Of a DNA stretch of 20,116 nucleotides, positions 7,792-15,664 are shown in pieces. The notes beneath the pieces are model-generated. The model saw only the letters and a program-made list of their open reading frames with translations, did no database searches and was not told where the DNA came from. The stretch is from NCBI GenBank assembly GCA_031401675.1, contig JANNRR010000184.1:1-20116 (forward strand), read 5' to 3'. The position numbers were made by a program, and so were the translations under genes. The DNA comes from JANNRR01 sp031401675. GTDB lineage: Bacteria; Pseudomonadota; Alphaproteobacteria; Rhodobacterales; Rhodobacteraceae. Position 1 is the first letter of the stretch. Each line of letters begins with the position of its first letter.

Positions 7792-8037
7792 ATGGTTGCC
7801 GTGACGATCTGGGGATCCCTGCGCGCCCATACCGAAGGGCAGGCGCAGGTCCAGATCGACGCGCGCAATTTCAAGGAGTTGCTGGACCGCCTGGCGGAGC
7901 ACTATCCCGGCATGAAGCCACAGATCGAGCGCGGGGTTTCCCTAGCGCTCGATGGCCGGATCTATCGAGAGGCCTGGTTTACCGAAATCGGTCCTGACAG
8001 CGAAGTGGTGCTGATGCCGTACATGCAGGGCGGGTAG
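7792..8037 (+). CDS. MoaD/ThiS-family sulfur carrier protein
   Basis: This 81-residue protein has a small beta-grasp pattern and ends in Gly-Gly (PYMQGG). That terminus is adenylated and thiocarboxylated in MoaD (molybdopterin synthase small subunit) and ThiS. The opening MVAVTIWGSLRAH and the segment DSEVVLMPYMQGG are typical of the family. It sits only 4 bp downstream of the molybdenum hydroxylase catalytic gene, so it is probably cotranscribed. Its job could be to boost or specialise molybdopterin dithiolene synthesis for this enzyme, or to deliver sulfur to the catalytic site; both are inferences from position. No MoaE partner is in the window. Confidence 0.85.
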   Translation: MVAVTIWGSLRAHTEGQAQVQIDARNFKELLDRLAEHYPGMKPQIERGVSLALDGRIYREAWFTEIGPDSEVVLMPYMQGG

Positions 8038-8134
8038 GACTGTAGACGGGCCAACGTCCGGGCGTGTTTTCGCTTGGAGCCGGGGCGGCGTTGGTGTTTT
8101 CTGGCGGCGGACCGACAGCACAAGGACTCAACCG

Positions 8135-9334
8135 ATGGATGGAACAGCATTGCATCCCGACGGCACATTGCTTGCCCCCGACCTCGACCGGATCGACCGG
8201 TTGATGGCGGCAGCGGGGATCGACGTGCTGCTGATCACCTCCAAGCACAATGTGCAGTATCTGCTGGGCGGCTACCGTTTCATCTTCTTTGCGGCGATGG
8301 ATGCGGTCGGGCACAGCCGCTATCTGCCGGTGGTGATTCATCAGCGCGGTCGCCCCGACCATGCCTGCTACATCGCCAACAAGATGGAGGGCGGCGAACA
8401 CGCCAACCGCCCGTTCTGGACACCGAACTTTTTGCCGGCGACCTGGGGTTCGGTGGATGCGGCGCGGCTGGCGGGCGAGCATCTGAACCGGATCGGCGCG
8501 GGTGGTCTGCGGATCGGGATCGAGCCGGGGTTCCTGCCGGTGGATGCCTGGCAGACGCTGGGCGCAGCCGTGCCGGGGGCAGCGCTGGTGGATGCCACCC
8601 ATATGCTGGAACAGATGCGGGCGATCAAGACGCCCGACGAACTGGCGCAACTGCGCATTGCGTCGGAACTGATCACCGATGCGATGTTCGCCACGATGGC
8701 GCTGGCCGATGAAGGCTGGAACAAGGCGCGGATCATCGAGGAGCTGCGGCGGCAGGAAACCAGCCGGGGTCTGCATTTCGACTATTGCCTGCTGACCCTT
8801 GGGTCCAGCCACAACCGGGCGGCGTCGTCGCAGGTTTGGGCCAAGGGCGAGGTGATGTCGATGGATTCGGGCGGCAACTGGCGGGGCTACATCGGCGATC
8901 TGTGCCGGATGGCGGTGCTGGGCGACCCGGACGCCGAATTGCAGGATCTGCTCGGCGAACTTGAAACCGTTCAGCAGGCGGCGTTTTCGCTGGTGCGCCC
9001 CGGGGTGCCGGGGGGCGAGATGATTGCCCACGCCGAGGCGACCTTGCGCGGGATTCCGTCAGCAGGCTTCACGGATTTCTTTGCGCACGGCATGGGGCTG
9101 ATCACCCACGAAGTGCCGTTCCTGATGACCAACCATCCGGTTGCCTATGAAGGCGTTGACGCCGGGCGGGCGCTGGAACCGGGCATGGTGCTGTCGGTCG
9201 AAACCACCATGCTGCATCCGCGCCGGGGCTTCATCAAGCTGGAGGATACCGTGGCGGTGACGCCGACTGGGCATGAGATGTTCGGCACCCGCGGGCGTGG
9301 CTGGAACCGGGGCGGGACTGCCGCTGAGGGTTGA
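8135..9334 (+). CDS. M24 family metallopeptidase-fold enzyme (Xaa-Pro peptidase/creatinase-like)
   Basis: This 399-residue, two-domain protein has an N-terminal creatinase-like domain (about 20-160) and a C-terminal pita-bread domain. The five expected metal ligands are present: Asp244 and Asp255 (MDSGGNWRGYIGD), His318 (HGMGL), Glu356 (VETT) and Glu370 (KLEDTV). It therefore should bind two metals and act as an Xaa-Pro aminopeptidase, dipeptidase or related C-N hydrolase; creatinase-type members lack the dinuclear site. The start ATG at 8135 has AAGGAC upstream. It is separated from the MoaD-like gene by 97 bp with no evident terminator, so it may belong to the hydroxylase operon, perhaps acting on a nitrogenous substrate (inference). 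It converges with the next gene, 16 bp apart. Confidence 0.9.
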   Translation: MDGTALHPDGTLLAPDLDRIDRLMAAAGIDVLLITSKHNVQYLLGGYRFIFFAAMDAVGHSRYLPVVIHQRGRPDHACYIANKMEGGEHANRPFWTPNFLPATWGSVDAARLAGEHLNRIGAGGLRIGIEPGFLPVDAWQTLGAAVPGAALVDATHMLEQMRAIKTPDELAQLRIASELITDAMFATMALADEGWNKARIIEELRRQETSRGLHFDYCLLTLGSSHNRAASSQVWAKGEVMSMDSGGNWRGYIGDLCRMAVLGDPDAELQDLLGELETVQQAAFSLVRPGVPGGEMIAHAEATLRGIPSAGFTDFFAHGMGLITHEVPFLMTNHPVAYEGVDAGRALEPGMVLSVETTMLHPRRGFIKLEDTVAVTPTGHEMFGTRGRGWNRGGTAAEG

Positions 9335-9350
9335 GGCGGCAACGGCGCGG

Positions 9351-10199
9351 CTAAGTCGCCGCGTCCCACCCGGCGCGGATATGGCGGTAGCCGTCGCGGT
9401 ACACCGCCTCGGGGCTTTCGGCAAAGTCGCGCCAGACCCTGGTGGCGGCGGCCAGGGCCGGCAGGCCGCGTCCGAACGATTCGATGGTCAGCCAGTCATC
9501 GTAACCGCTGGCCCGGATCGCCCGGAAGGTTTCGGCCCAAGGAATGTTGCCCCGCCCCGGCACACCCCGGTCATTCTCGGAGATATGCACGTGAACGATG
9601 TTGCGATGGTGCAGGGTAAAGGCAGCGATGGGGTCCTGTTCCTCGATGTTGCAGTGGAACGTGTCGTACATCGCGCGGATGTTCGGGTGGCCTATGGCGT
9701 CGATATGGGCGGACAGTGCCGCCATGGTATTGACCAGATAGCATTCGAACCGGTTCAGCGCCTCCAGCCCGATGGTCACGCCGCGCGTGGCGGCATGATC
9801 GCCGATGGCGCGCTGCGAGGCGATCGAGCGGGCAAGCTCTTCGGCTATCGGGCTGTTGCCGGAAAACTGGCCAAGCGTAGAATGCAGCGGCCCGCTGAGC
9901 GTCACCGCACCCAGGGCGGCGGCGCAGTCGGTGACATGGCGCAGGTGCGCCACCCCGGCAGTCCTGGCGACGGAATCGCCGATCAGGTTCATTGCCGGGT
10001 CGCCCATCGCCGCCACTGCCGTCCTCTCCAGCCCGATGGTGTCCAGCAGGTCGCCTAGCCTTGAATAGTGATTGGTGTCACCCTCGAAAATCGGAATCTC
10101 CACCCCGTCGAACCCGGCCGCCTTGATATCGCGTAAGCGCGCCGCGTCATCTTCAGTGACATGCGTCGTCCACAGCATCATGCACATGCCGATCTTCAT
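9351..10199 (-). CDS. Sugar 3-epimerase, D-tagatose/D-psicose 3-epimerase-like
   Basis: This 282-residue TIM-barrel protein belongs to the xylose isomerase-like/AP endonuclease 2 superfamily. The putative metal ligands are Glu146 (GLEALNRFE), Asp179 (MYDTFH), His205 (HVHISEND) and Glu240 (TIESFG), with Arg211 in ENDRG. Each lies exactly six residues before its counterpart in Pseudomonas cichorii D-tagatose 3-epimerase as I remember it (E152, D185, H211, R217, E246). It should therefore invert C3 of a ketose with a divalent metal, though the true substrate may be an unusual sugar. The ATG at 10199 has a strong GAGGAG site. It is transcribed alone, divergently from the plus-strand operon starting at 10517, with its own predicted operator 63 bp upstream. 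Confidence 0.85.
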   Translation of the reverse strand: MKIGMCMMLWTTHVTEDDAARLRDIKAAGFDGVEIPIFEGDTNHYSRLGDLLDTIGLERTAVAAMGDPAMNLIGDSVARTAGVAHLRHVTDCAAALGAVTLSGPLHSTLGQFSGNSPIAEELARSIASQRAIGDHAATRGVTIGLEALNRFECYLVNTMAALSAHIDAIGHPNIRAMYDTFHCNIEEQDPIAAFTLHHRNIVHVHISENDRGVPGRGNIPWAETFRAIRASGYDDWLTIESFGRGLPALAAATRVWRDFAESPEAVYRDGYRHIRAGWDAAT

Positions 10200-10248
10200 T
10201 GCGGGCTCCTCTGGCTGGCTGCATCTGCAGGAATGGTGCGGTGGCGCT

Positions 10249-10254
10249 GCCACC
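10249..10254. other. Small inverted repeat in the epimerase leader (right arm)
   Basis: GGTGGC (10240-10245) and GCCACC (10249-10254) form a 6-bp stem with a 3-nt loop between the predicted operator and the epimerase start. It may form a small leader hairpin; it could also be chance in GC-rich DNA. Confidence 0.2.
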
Positions 10255-10262
10255 CCGTCAAG

Positions 10263-10275
10263 TTGGTAATACCAA
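10263..10275. promoter_or_regulatory. Predicted GntR/FCD operator 1a (AAT spacer), before the epimerase
   Basis: TTGGTAATACCAA is a perfect palindrome around a central base triplet, with the core TGGT-N3-ACCA. It lies 63 bp upstream of the minus-strand epimerase start. Read in that gene's direction it contains TATTAC, which could be a -10 element, so a bound repressor would block transcription. The same core, TGGTAATACCA, recurs at 17102-17112 in front of the ABC transporter. Confidence 0.72.
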
Positions 10276-10322
10276 ATCCGGCGAATCTTGTGGCCGGTGG
10301 CGAGCGCCATCGGCGGGGCTCT

Positions 10323-10338
10323 TTCTGGCCAGCCAGAA
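10323..10338. promoter_or_regulatory. 16-bp palindrome in the first divergent promoter region
   Basis: TTCTGGC-CA-GCCAGAA is a perfect inverted repeat (7 bp arms, 2-bp centre) roughly midway between the two predicted GntR sites. It differs in sequence from them and is not repeated in the second divergent region. It may be a site for another regulator, or chance. Confidence 0.3.
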
Positions 10339-10435
10339 GCCATGCCTGGATTTTTCAATCATTGCGAACCCCTGCGCCATGCCTTGCTGCCATCTTGCGG
10401 AAACGGCCCCGGTACGCTAACCGTTGGGGCAGCCC

Positions 10436-10452
10436 ATCTGGTCCAACCAGAT
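10436..10452. promoter_or_regulatory. Predicted GntR/FCD operator 1b (CCA spacer), before the isomerase operon
   Basis: ATCTGGT-CCA-ACCAGAT is a perfect 17-bp palindrome 64 bp upstream of the isomerase ATG at 10517. Apart from the central triplet it equals the classic E. coli FadR site at fadB (ATCTGGTACGACCAGAT, from memory), which shows the half-site is a FadR-subfamily type. A near copy lies at 16921-16937. A weak -35/-10 pair (TTGCGG, 17 bp, TAACCG) just upstream would place this site at the transcription start. Confidence 0.75.
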
Positions 10453-10516
10453 CAGCCGAAACCGGGGCCGCACACCGCCGTGCCGACCCTACGAAACCGA
10501 GGAATGGGGGGACAAG

Positions 10517-11404
10517 ATGCACCTGTCGACACATAACTGGATGCGGGCCGAGCCGCTGGCCACCACGCTGCGCCGGATCAAGAAATACGGCTACGAGTCA
10601 ATCGAGATCTCGGGCGAGCCGACGCAGTACCCGGTCAAGGAAACCCGGGCGCTGTTGAAAGAACACGGCATCCGCTGCTGGGGGGCGGTGACGCTGACGC
10701 TGGGCGAGCGCAATCTAGCGGCAAAGGACGAGGGCCAGCGGGCGCGGTCGGTCGATTATGTGAAGTCGGTGCTGACGATGGTCAGCGAACTGGAAGGCCA
10801 GATCATCACTCTGGTTCCGGCCACGGTCGGCAAGGTGGTGCCGGACGGCACCGAGGCAGAGGAATGGGACTGGGTGGTCGAGGCGACCAAGGAGTGTTTC
10901 GCCCATGCGCAAAAGGTTGGTGTCAAGATCGCGGTCGAACCCCTGAACCGGTTCGAGACCTATTTCTTCAACCGCGCCGCGCAGGCACTGGCGCTGGCCG
11001 ATGCGGTCAGCCCGGAATGCGGCGTCTGTCTCGACGCCTACCATCTGAACATGGAGGAATCGAATATCCATGACGCGATCCGCCTGGCAGGAAAGCGGCT
11101 GTTTGATTTTCACGTCGCCGACAACAACAGGTTTGCCGCCGGTCTCGGTCACCTTGAGTGGCCCAAGATCATCGCCACCTTGCGCGAAATCGGCTACGAC
11201 GGCGCGCTGACCAACGAGTTTGTCGCCCCGGTCGACCGTACCCCAGCCGCGATCTATCCGCATATGGTCGAGCGTAATCCGGTCGACATCTCGCCGGAGC
11301 AGTTGAAGTTCATTCAGGACCACGGCTCCAGCGTGCTGACCGAGGCCTTCTATGACGATCAGATGCGGATCACCGCCGAAACCCTGCTGCCGCTGATCAG
11401 GTAA
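10517..11404 (+). CDS. Sugar phosphate isomerase/epimerase-family TIM-barrel protein
   Basis: This 295-residue protein is from the xylose isomerase-like TIM-barrel superfamily but is clearly different from the minus-strand epimerase next door. Predicted metal ligands are Glu141 (AVEPLNRFE), Asp173 (CLDAYH), His199 (DFHVADNNR) and Glu234 (TNEFV). Compared with 3-epimerases it carries an extended C-terminal segment (about 240-295), so it may be an isomerase, epimerase or decarboxylase of this fold; the exact reaction cannot be told. I chose the ATG at 10517, where MHLSTHNWM begins the barrel and GGGGGGA lies upstream. It heads an operon with a dehydratase (22 bp on), a GntR regulator and a 2-hydroxyacid dehydrogenase, and has its own operator upstream. 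Confidence 0.85.
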   Translation: MHLSTHNWMRAEPLATTLRRIKKYGYESIEISGEPTQYPVKETRALLKEHGIRCWGAVTLTLGERNLAAKDEGQRARSVDYVKSVLTMVSELEGQIITLVPATVGKVVPDGTEAEEWDWVVEATKECFAHAQKVGVKIAVEPLNRFETYFFNRAAQALALADAVSPECGVCLDAYHLNMEESNIHDAIRLAGKRLFDFHVADNNRFAAGLGHLEWPKIIATLREIGYDGALTNEFVAPVDRTPAAIYPHMVERNPVDISPEQLKFIQDHGSSVLTEAFYDDQMRITAETLLPLIR

Positions 11405-11426
11405 CGCCGAACGCGGGGAGGGCGAG

Positions 11427-12596
11427 ATGCGGATCAAGAGCGCCGAGGCCTGGTGGGTCAGCATACCCATCGAAGCGGCCCGCCAGCACCGCAGCGATTT
11501 CGGCACGCTGACGACGTTCGATGCCGCGATCCTGCGGATCGAGACCGATGACGGGCTGGTTGGCTGGGGTGAGGGCAAGAATGCCGCCGGGTCGGCGGGC
11601 AGCTACGGCGCGCTGGTGCGTCTGATCAACCACGAGGTGGCGCCACAGCTGATCGGCCGCCACGCCGGCGACATCACCGCGATCTGGGAGATGCTTTATA
11701 GCGGCGTCCGCGCCGGGTCGGCAGCGCGGGCCGGTCATGCCATGCCGTCGCTGGCGCGGCGCGGGCTGAGCGTCGCGGCGATTTCAGCGGTGGACATCGC
11801 GCTCTGGGACATTCTGGGCAAACATCTGGGCCAGCCGGTCTGGCAGTTGCTGGGCGGGCGCAAGGCTGACCGGTTGGCGGCCTATGCCTCTGGCGGCTGG
11901 GCCGATGCCGCCGGGATCGGGGCGCAACTGCAAAGCTATATCGACGCGGGCGGGTTTCGAGCCGTGAAGATGCGGGTCGGGGCGATGGACGGGGCACCGC
12001 ATGTTTCCGCTGAACGGGCGCGGGCGGCGCGCAAGGCGCTGGGCCCGGCGGTGGAAATTGCGGTCGACGCGCATGGCACTTACAGCGTGGCCGACGCCAA
12101 ACGCTTTGCCCATATGGTCCGGGATTGCGATCTGGCCTGGTTCGAGGAACCGGTCAGCGGCGATGACAAGCAGGGCATGGCCGAGGTTCGCGCCGCCACC
12201 TGCATCCCGATTGCGGCGGGCGAATCCGAAGCGACGCGCTTTGACTTCCGCGATCTGGCGCTGCTGCGCGCCGCCGACATCTTTCAGCCCGATCCGGCGT
12301 TTTGCGGTGGCATCACCGAAACCATGCGGATCGCGGCGCTGGCCGCCAGTTTCAACCTGCGGTTTGCGCCGCATCTGTGGGCCGGGGCTCCGTGTTTCTT
12401 TGCCGGGCTGCATCTTTGTGCCGCCAGCCCGGCCAGCTTCACCGTCGAATATTCCTGCGGTGCCAATCCGATGATCCATGATCTGGTTCAGGGCACGGTG
12501 GTGGTGTCCGACGGCATGATCGCGATTCCCGAGGCCCCGGGTCTGGGGTTTGCCGTCGATGAGCCGGTGCTGAAGGCCCACATCAGGAAAAGCTGA
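11427..12596 (+). CDS. Mandelate racemase/enolase-superfamily acid-sugar dehydratase
   Basis: This 389-residue protein has the capping domain (about 1-125) and barrel of the mandelate racemase subgroup. It shows K181-M-R183 at the end of strand 2, metal ligands Asp214 (AVDAHG), Glu240 (FEEP) and Glu266 (AAGESE), the Asp289-His316 dyad (FQPD, FAPHLW) and Glu341. The spacings 26, 26, 23 and 27 match those of mandelate racemase (D195, E221, E247, D270, H297). Such enzymes abstract the proton alpha to a carboxylate, usually dehydrating an aldonic acid to a 2-keto-3-deoxy acid. The second basic residue on strand 2 is Arg instead of the Lys of mandelate racemase. In this operon it probably follows the isomerase step. 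The substrate is unknown. Confidence 0.9.
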   Translation: MRIKSAEAWWVSIPIEAARQHRSDFGTLTTFDAAILRIETDDGLVGWGEGKNAAGSAGSYGALVRLINHEVAPQLIGRHAGDITAIWEMLYSGVRAGSAARAGHAMPSLARRGLSVAAISAVDIALWDILGKHLGQPVWQLLGGRKADRLAAYASGGWADAAGIGAQLQSYIDAGGFRAVKMRVGAMDGAPHVSAERARAARKALGPAVEIAVDAHGTYSVADAKRFAHMVRDCDLAWFEEPVSGDDKQGMAEVRAATCIPIAAGESEATRFDFRDLALLRAADIFQPDPAFCGGITETMRIAALAASFNLRFAPHLWAGAPCFFAGLHLCAASPASFTVEYSCGANPMIHDLVQGTVVVSDGMIAIPEAPGLGFAVDEPVLKAHIRKS

Positions 12597-12601
12597 AGGG
12601 G

Positions 12602-13300
12602 ATGACCGAAAAGAACCTGCTGCCAGAACTTGCCGCCCATCTTTACGCCTCGTCCAGCGCCGACACAGGCCGCACACCGTCCGAGCGTGAACTGGCCGAG
12701 CATTTCAGCGTCAGCCGGGGTCAGGTGCGCGAGACGCTGGCGGTGCTTGAGGCGATGCGCATTGTCGAGCGACGGGCGAAATCCGGCATCTTCCTGACCA
12801 CCCGCACCGCCTCGGTCGAGGCACTGGCGCTGTTTGCCAAGGCAGGCCTGCCGCTTGACCCCATTCAGATCTACGAGGCGGTGGAGCTGCGGAAAATCCA
12901 TGAGATCAAGGCGGCGGAACTGGCCAGCCTGCGCGCAACCGAGGAAAACTTTGCCCGATTGCGCGAGATTCTGCAGCGGTCCGAGCAGCGGCTGGCGGCA
13001 GGCGAGCCGCTGGCCGGGGAAGACCGCGATTTTCACCTGGAGATCGTGCGGGCGACGCAGAACACTGTGTTTTACCGGGTATGTTCGGTCTATTACGCAA
13101 TGAGCGAGCGGCGGCTGCCGATCTATTTCAGCGACCCCGAACGCGGGGCGCGGTCGCACGGCGAGCATCTGCAGATATACGATGCGCTGCAGCGGCGGGA
13201 TGCCAATCTGGCGCAGGCGCTGATGAGCATGCATCTGCAGGGGGTCGAAAGCTACTGGAAAGGACTGATCGGCGACGCGCCGGGCAGTCCGGGCGGCTAG
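12602..13300 (+). CDS. GntR-family regulator, FadR subfamily with FCD domain
   Basis: This 232-residue regulator has an N-terminal winged helix-turn-helix (about 10-67) with TPSERELAEHFSVSRGQVRE followed by TLAVLEAMRIVERR. Its C-terminal all-helical FCD ligand-binding domain (about 85-220) carries metal ligands Asp141 and His145 (DRDFH), His189 (GEHLQI) and His211 (MHLQGV), with the usual spacing. FCD regulators typically sense organic acids or sugar acids and release DNA when the ligand binds. It lies inside the isomerase/dehydratase operon, 5 bp after the dehydratase and 3 bp before the dehydrogenase, so it would be autoregulated. The four TGGT-N3-ACCA palindromes in the two divergent promoter regions fit this subfamily and are its likely targets. 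Confidence 0.92.
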   Translation: MTEKNLLPELAAHLYASSSADTGRTPSERELAEHFSVSRGQVRETLAVLEAMRIVERRAKSGIFLTTRTASVEALALFAKAGLPLDPIQIYEAVELRKIHEIKAAELASLRATEENFARLREILQRSEQRLAAGEPLAGEDRDFHLEIVRATQNTVFYRVCSVYYAMSERRLPIYFSDPERGARSHGEHLQIYDALQRRDANLAQALMSMHLQGVESYWKGLIGDAPGSPGG

Positions 13301-13303
13301 GTC

Positions 13304-14278
13304 ATGGCCGAGGTGTTTTCGACCCATCCTTTGCACCCGGAAGTGACGGCGCGGTTGCAGGCAGCCAGCCGCTACAGCGTTGCCTCCAGTCCGACGGCTG
13401 CGGCGTTCATGGCCGAAGGTCTGGGGGCAGAAGTGGTAATTGTGCGGGCCCCGATGCCGCCTGACTATTTTGCGCAAGCCCCCGGGCTGCGGGCTGCGGT
13501 GCGGCACGGTGCAGGACTGGACATGGTCCCGATGGCGGCGGCGACAGCGGCCGGGGTGCTGGTCGCCAACGTGCCGGGTGCGAATGCGACCACGGTTGCG
13601 GAATATGCGATCTTTGCGGCGCTGGGCTTGTTTCGCCAGTTCCGCCGAATGGACACGGCGCTGCGGCGGGAAGGCTGGGAGGCCGGGCGGGTCATCACCG
13701 AACAGGCCCGCGATCTGGGGCCGCGCACGCTGGGCATCCTTGGCATGGGCAACATCGGCCGGGCGCTGCACCGGATTGCGGCGGACGGTCTGGGCATGCG
13801 GGTGGTGGTCCATACCCGCCGCCCGGCCAAGCTGCCAGCCGGGGTTGTGCCGCTGAGCCTTGATACGCTGGTCTCGGAAGCCGATGTGCTGGTGATCTGC
13901 TGCCCTTTGACCGAGGATACGCGCGGTGCCATTTCGGCAGCGCGGATTGCGGCGATGAAGTCCGGTGCCGTGCTGATCAACGTGGCGCGCGGCCCGATTG
14001 TCGATACCGCAGCACTAGTGGCGGCCCTGCGGGCGGGCCGGATCGCCGGGGCGGCGCTGGATGTGTTCGAGGTGCAGCCGCTGGCGCAGGATCATCCGCT
14101 GTTCGGGCTGGACAACGTCATCCTGTCGCCGCACATGGCCGGGATCACGGTGGACAGCATGTGGCGCATGGGGATGGCGGCGGCCGATGAAGTGCTGCGG
14201 ATTCTGGACGGCGGATTGCCGGTGAATTTCTGCAATCCCGACGTCGAGACGCAGTATCGGGCGCGGTTTCCGGGGTAG
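13304..14278 (+). CDS. D-isomer-specific 2-hydroxyacid dehydrogenase
   Basis: This 324-residue NAD(P)-dependent enzyme interconverts a 2-hydroxy acid and a 2-keto acid. The Rossmann glycine motif is G147-M-G-N-I-G152, and the catalytic triad is Arg229 (NVARGP), Glu256 (DVFEVQPL) and His277 (SPHMAG). After the second Rossmann strand the sequence is VVVHTRRPAK, with no acidic residue to hold the NAD ribose and two arginines instead, so NADP(H) is the likelier cofactor (inference). Length is normal for the glyoxylate/hydroxypyruvate reductase-like group. It closes the plus-strand operon and may reduce or oxidise a keto acid released downstream of the dehydratase. It is convergent with the cupin gene across about 90 bp in which no clear terminator was seen. 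Confidence 0.93.
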   Translation: MAEVFSTHPLHPEVTARLQAASRYSVASSPTAAAFMAEGLGAEVVIVRAPMPPDYFAQAPGLRAAVRHGAGLDMVPMAAATAAGVLVANVPGANATTVAEYAIFAALGLFRQFRRMDTALRREGWEAGRVITEQARDLGPRTLGILGMGNIGRALHRIAADGLGMRVVVHTRRPAKLPAGVVPLSLDTLVSEADVLVICCPLTEDTRGAISAARIAAMKSGAVLINVARGPIVDTAALVAALRAGRIAGAALDVFEVQPLAQDHPLFGLDNVILSPHMAGITVDSMWRMGMAAADEVLRILDGGLPVNFCNPDVETQYRARFPG

Positions 14279-14370
14279 GGCTTGCGCCGCGAGGCGGGGG
14301 AAAGCCGATTTGGCCGGCCACGACGTCGGCAGGCCAGCGCCGAACGCTTCTTCCGGCCGCTCCCCCGGCC

Positions 14371-14781
14371 CTAACTGCCCGGTGGCAACAGCCGGAAATC
14401 CGGCAGGTCGCGCAGCGCCAGTTCCGGGCCGGCGGGCGAATAGACCACGAACAACCGCATCGGTCCGGCCCCGGTGTTCAGTGTTGAATGAAACCGGCTT
14501 TCGGGCACATAGATGGTGCAGCCTGGCCCCACGGTTTCGGTGATCGGGGTTCCCGCCTCGTCCTCGACCATCTGGGTGCCGGTGCCCGCCATCACCAGAA
14601 TTATTTCCTCGGCACCGGGATGGTTGTGGCGGGTATGACCGCCGCCAGAGGCCAGATCGACGATGCCGCCGGAAAACCGCTGGGCGCCGTTCACCTCTGG
14701 CCCGACGGTCAGGGCCAGACGACCCCAGTCGAAGCCAAAGGCAGCGACGGTTTCGGGGCGGATGAAATAGCGCGAGGTCAT
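14371..14781 (-). CDS. Single-domain cupin protein
   Basis: This 136-residue beta-barrel protein has cupin motif 1 at GGGHTRHNHPGAEEIILVMA, with metal ligands His52, His54 and Glu58 or Glu59. Motif 2, GCTIYVPESRFHSTLN, has His98; the usual PxG turn is PES here. Small cupins in sugar clusters act as isomerases, mutarotase-like helpers or sensors, but nothing here fixes the reaction. AAGGA lies upstream of the ATG at 14781, and the gene follows the TIM-barrel gene by 19 bp, so it is the last gene of the minus operon starting at 16858. Confidence 0.85.
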   Translation of the reverse strand: MTSRYFIRPETVAAFGFDWGRLALTVGPEVNGAQRFSGGIVDLASGGGHTRHNHPGAEEIILVMAGTGTQMVEDEAGTPITETVGPGCTIYVPESRFHSTLNTGAGPMRLFVVYSPAGPELALRDLPDFRLLPPGS

Positions 14782-14800
14782 GGCACAATCCTTTCTTGTT

Positions 14801-15658
14801 TCAGCTCCGAGACGGCGCGGGTCCGGCCTTGAGTTTCAGCGCCTTGAAGGCGCGGGTCTGGGCGGCAATCGCGGTTTCGACCGGCAGGCGTTCCATGCTG
14901 GAGGCACCGTAGAAGCCGTGGCAGATGGCGGCACGATCCAGAATATAGCGGGCATCGTCGGGCATGGCGATCGGTCCGCCATGGCAGAGCACGATCACGT
15001 CGTCACGGATGGCGCGGGCGGCAGCGGCGATGGCGTCAATTTCTGCCACGCAATCGGAAAGGCTTTTCGCCGACGTGGCTCCGATCGCGCCGCCGGTGGT
15101 CACCCCCATGTGCGCCACGATGATATCGGCCCCGGCCCGGGTCATCGCCTCGGCCTCAGCGGGATTGAACACATAGGGCGTGGTCAGCAGGTCCAGCGCA
15201 TGGGCAGCGGCGATCATCTCAACCTCCAGCCCGTAGCTCATGCCGGTTTCCTCGAAGCTTTGCCGCATCACGCCGTCGAACAGGCCGATGGTCGGGAAGT
15301 TCTGCACCCCGGAAAAGCCCATGTCCTGCAACTGGCGCAGAAACGGCGTCATCAGGATGAATGGGTCGGTACCGTTCACCCCGGCCAACACCGGGGTGTG
15401 CCTGACCACCGGCAGTACCTCGACCGCCATGTCCTTCACGATCTCATTGGCATTGCCATAGGCCAGCAGGCCCGAGGCCGAGCCGCGCCCGGCCATGCGG
15501 TAGCGCCCGGAATTGTAGATGATGATCAGATCGATTCCGCCCGCCTCTTCCGATTTGGCCGAAAGCCCGGTACCGGCACCGCCGCCGATGATCGGGATGC
15601 GTTCGGCGCGCATGGCATGCAGGCGGGTCAGAATGGTTTGGCGGGGGATGGCGGGCAT
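14801..15658 (-). CDS. PEP-hydrolase-like TIM-barrel protein (Tm-1 C-terminal domain family)
   Basis: This 285-residue protein belongs to the family formerly called 'TIM-barrel signal transduction protein' and now annotated as phosphoenolpyruvate hydrolase-like. Characteristic blocks are PIIGGGAGTGLSAKSEEAGG (22-41), NSGRYRMAGRGS, GVNGTDPF (93-100), GVQNFPTIG, HMGVTTGG (183-190) and LCHGGPIAMPDDARYIL. In plants and fungi this domain is fused behind a UPF0261 domain, as in the tomato Tm-1 resistance protein. Here the two are separate genes 6 bp apart, in the same order. The physiological reaction in bacteria is, to my knowledge, not settled; a lyase or hydrolase acting on a keto-acid-like compound is plausible. 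Confidence 0.85.
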   Translation of the reverse strand: MPAIPRQTILTRLHAMRAERIPIIGGGAGTGLSAKSEEAGGIDLIIIYNSGRYRMAGRGSASGLLAYGNANEIVKDMAVEVLPVVRHTPVLAGVNGTDPFILMTPFLRQLQDMGFSGVQNFPTIGLFDGVMRQSFEETGMSYGLEVEMIAAAHALDLLTTPYVFNPAEAEAMTRAGADIIVAHMGVTTGGAIGATSAKSLSDCVAEIDAIAAAARAIRDDVIVLCHGGPIAMPDDARYILDRAAICHGFYGASSMERLPVETAIAAQTRAFKALKLKAGPAPSRS

Positions 15659-15664
15659 GGCACC

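Noticed and set aside
8135..9334. Possible DddP-type DMSP lyase, an M24-fold enzyme found in Rhodobacterales
   Set aside because: The N-terminal domain does not resemble DddP as I remember it, and the context gives no link to DMSP; only the general M24 call is justified.
10436..10452. A fatty-acid FadR regulon site, given the near identity to the E. coli FadR operator
   Set aside because: No fatty-acid genes are present, and the local regulator has an FCD domain, not the FadR acyl-CoA-binding domain; the half-site is common to the subfamily.
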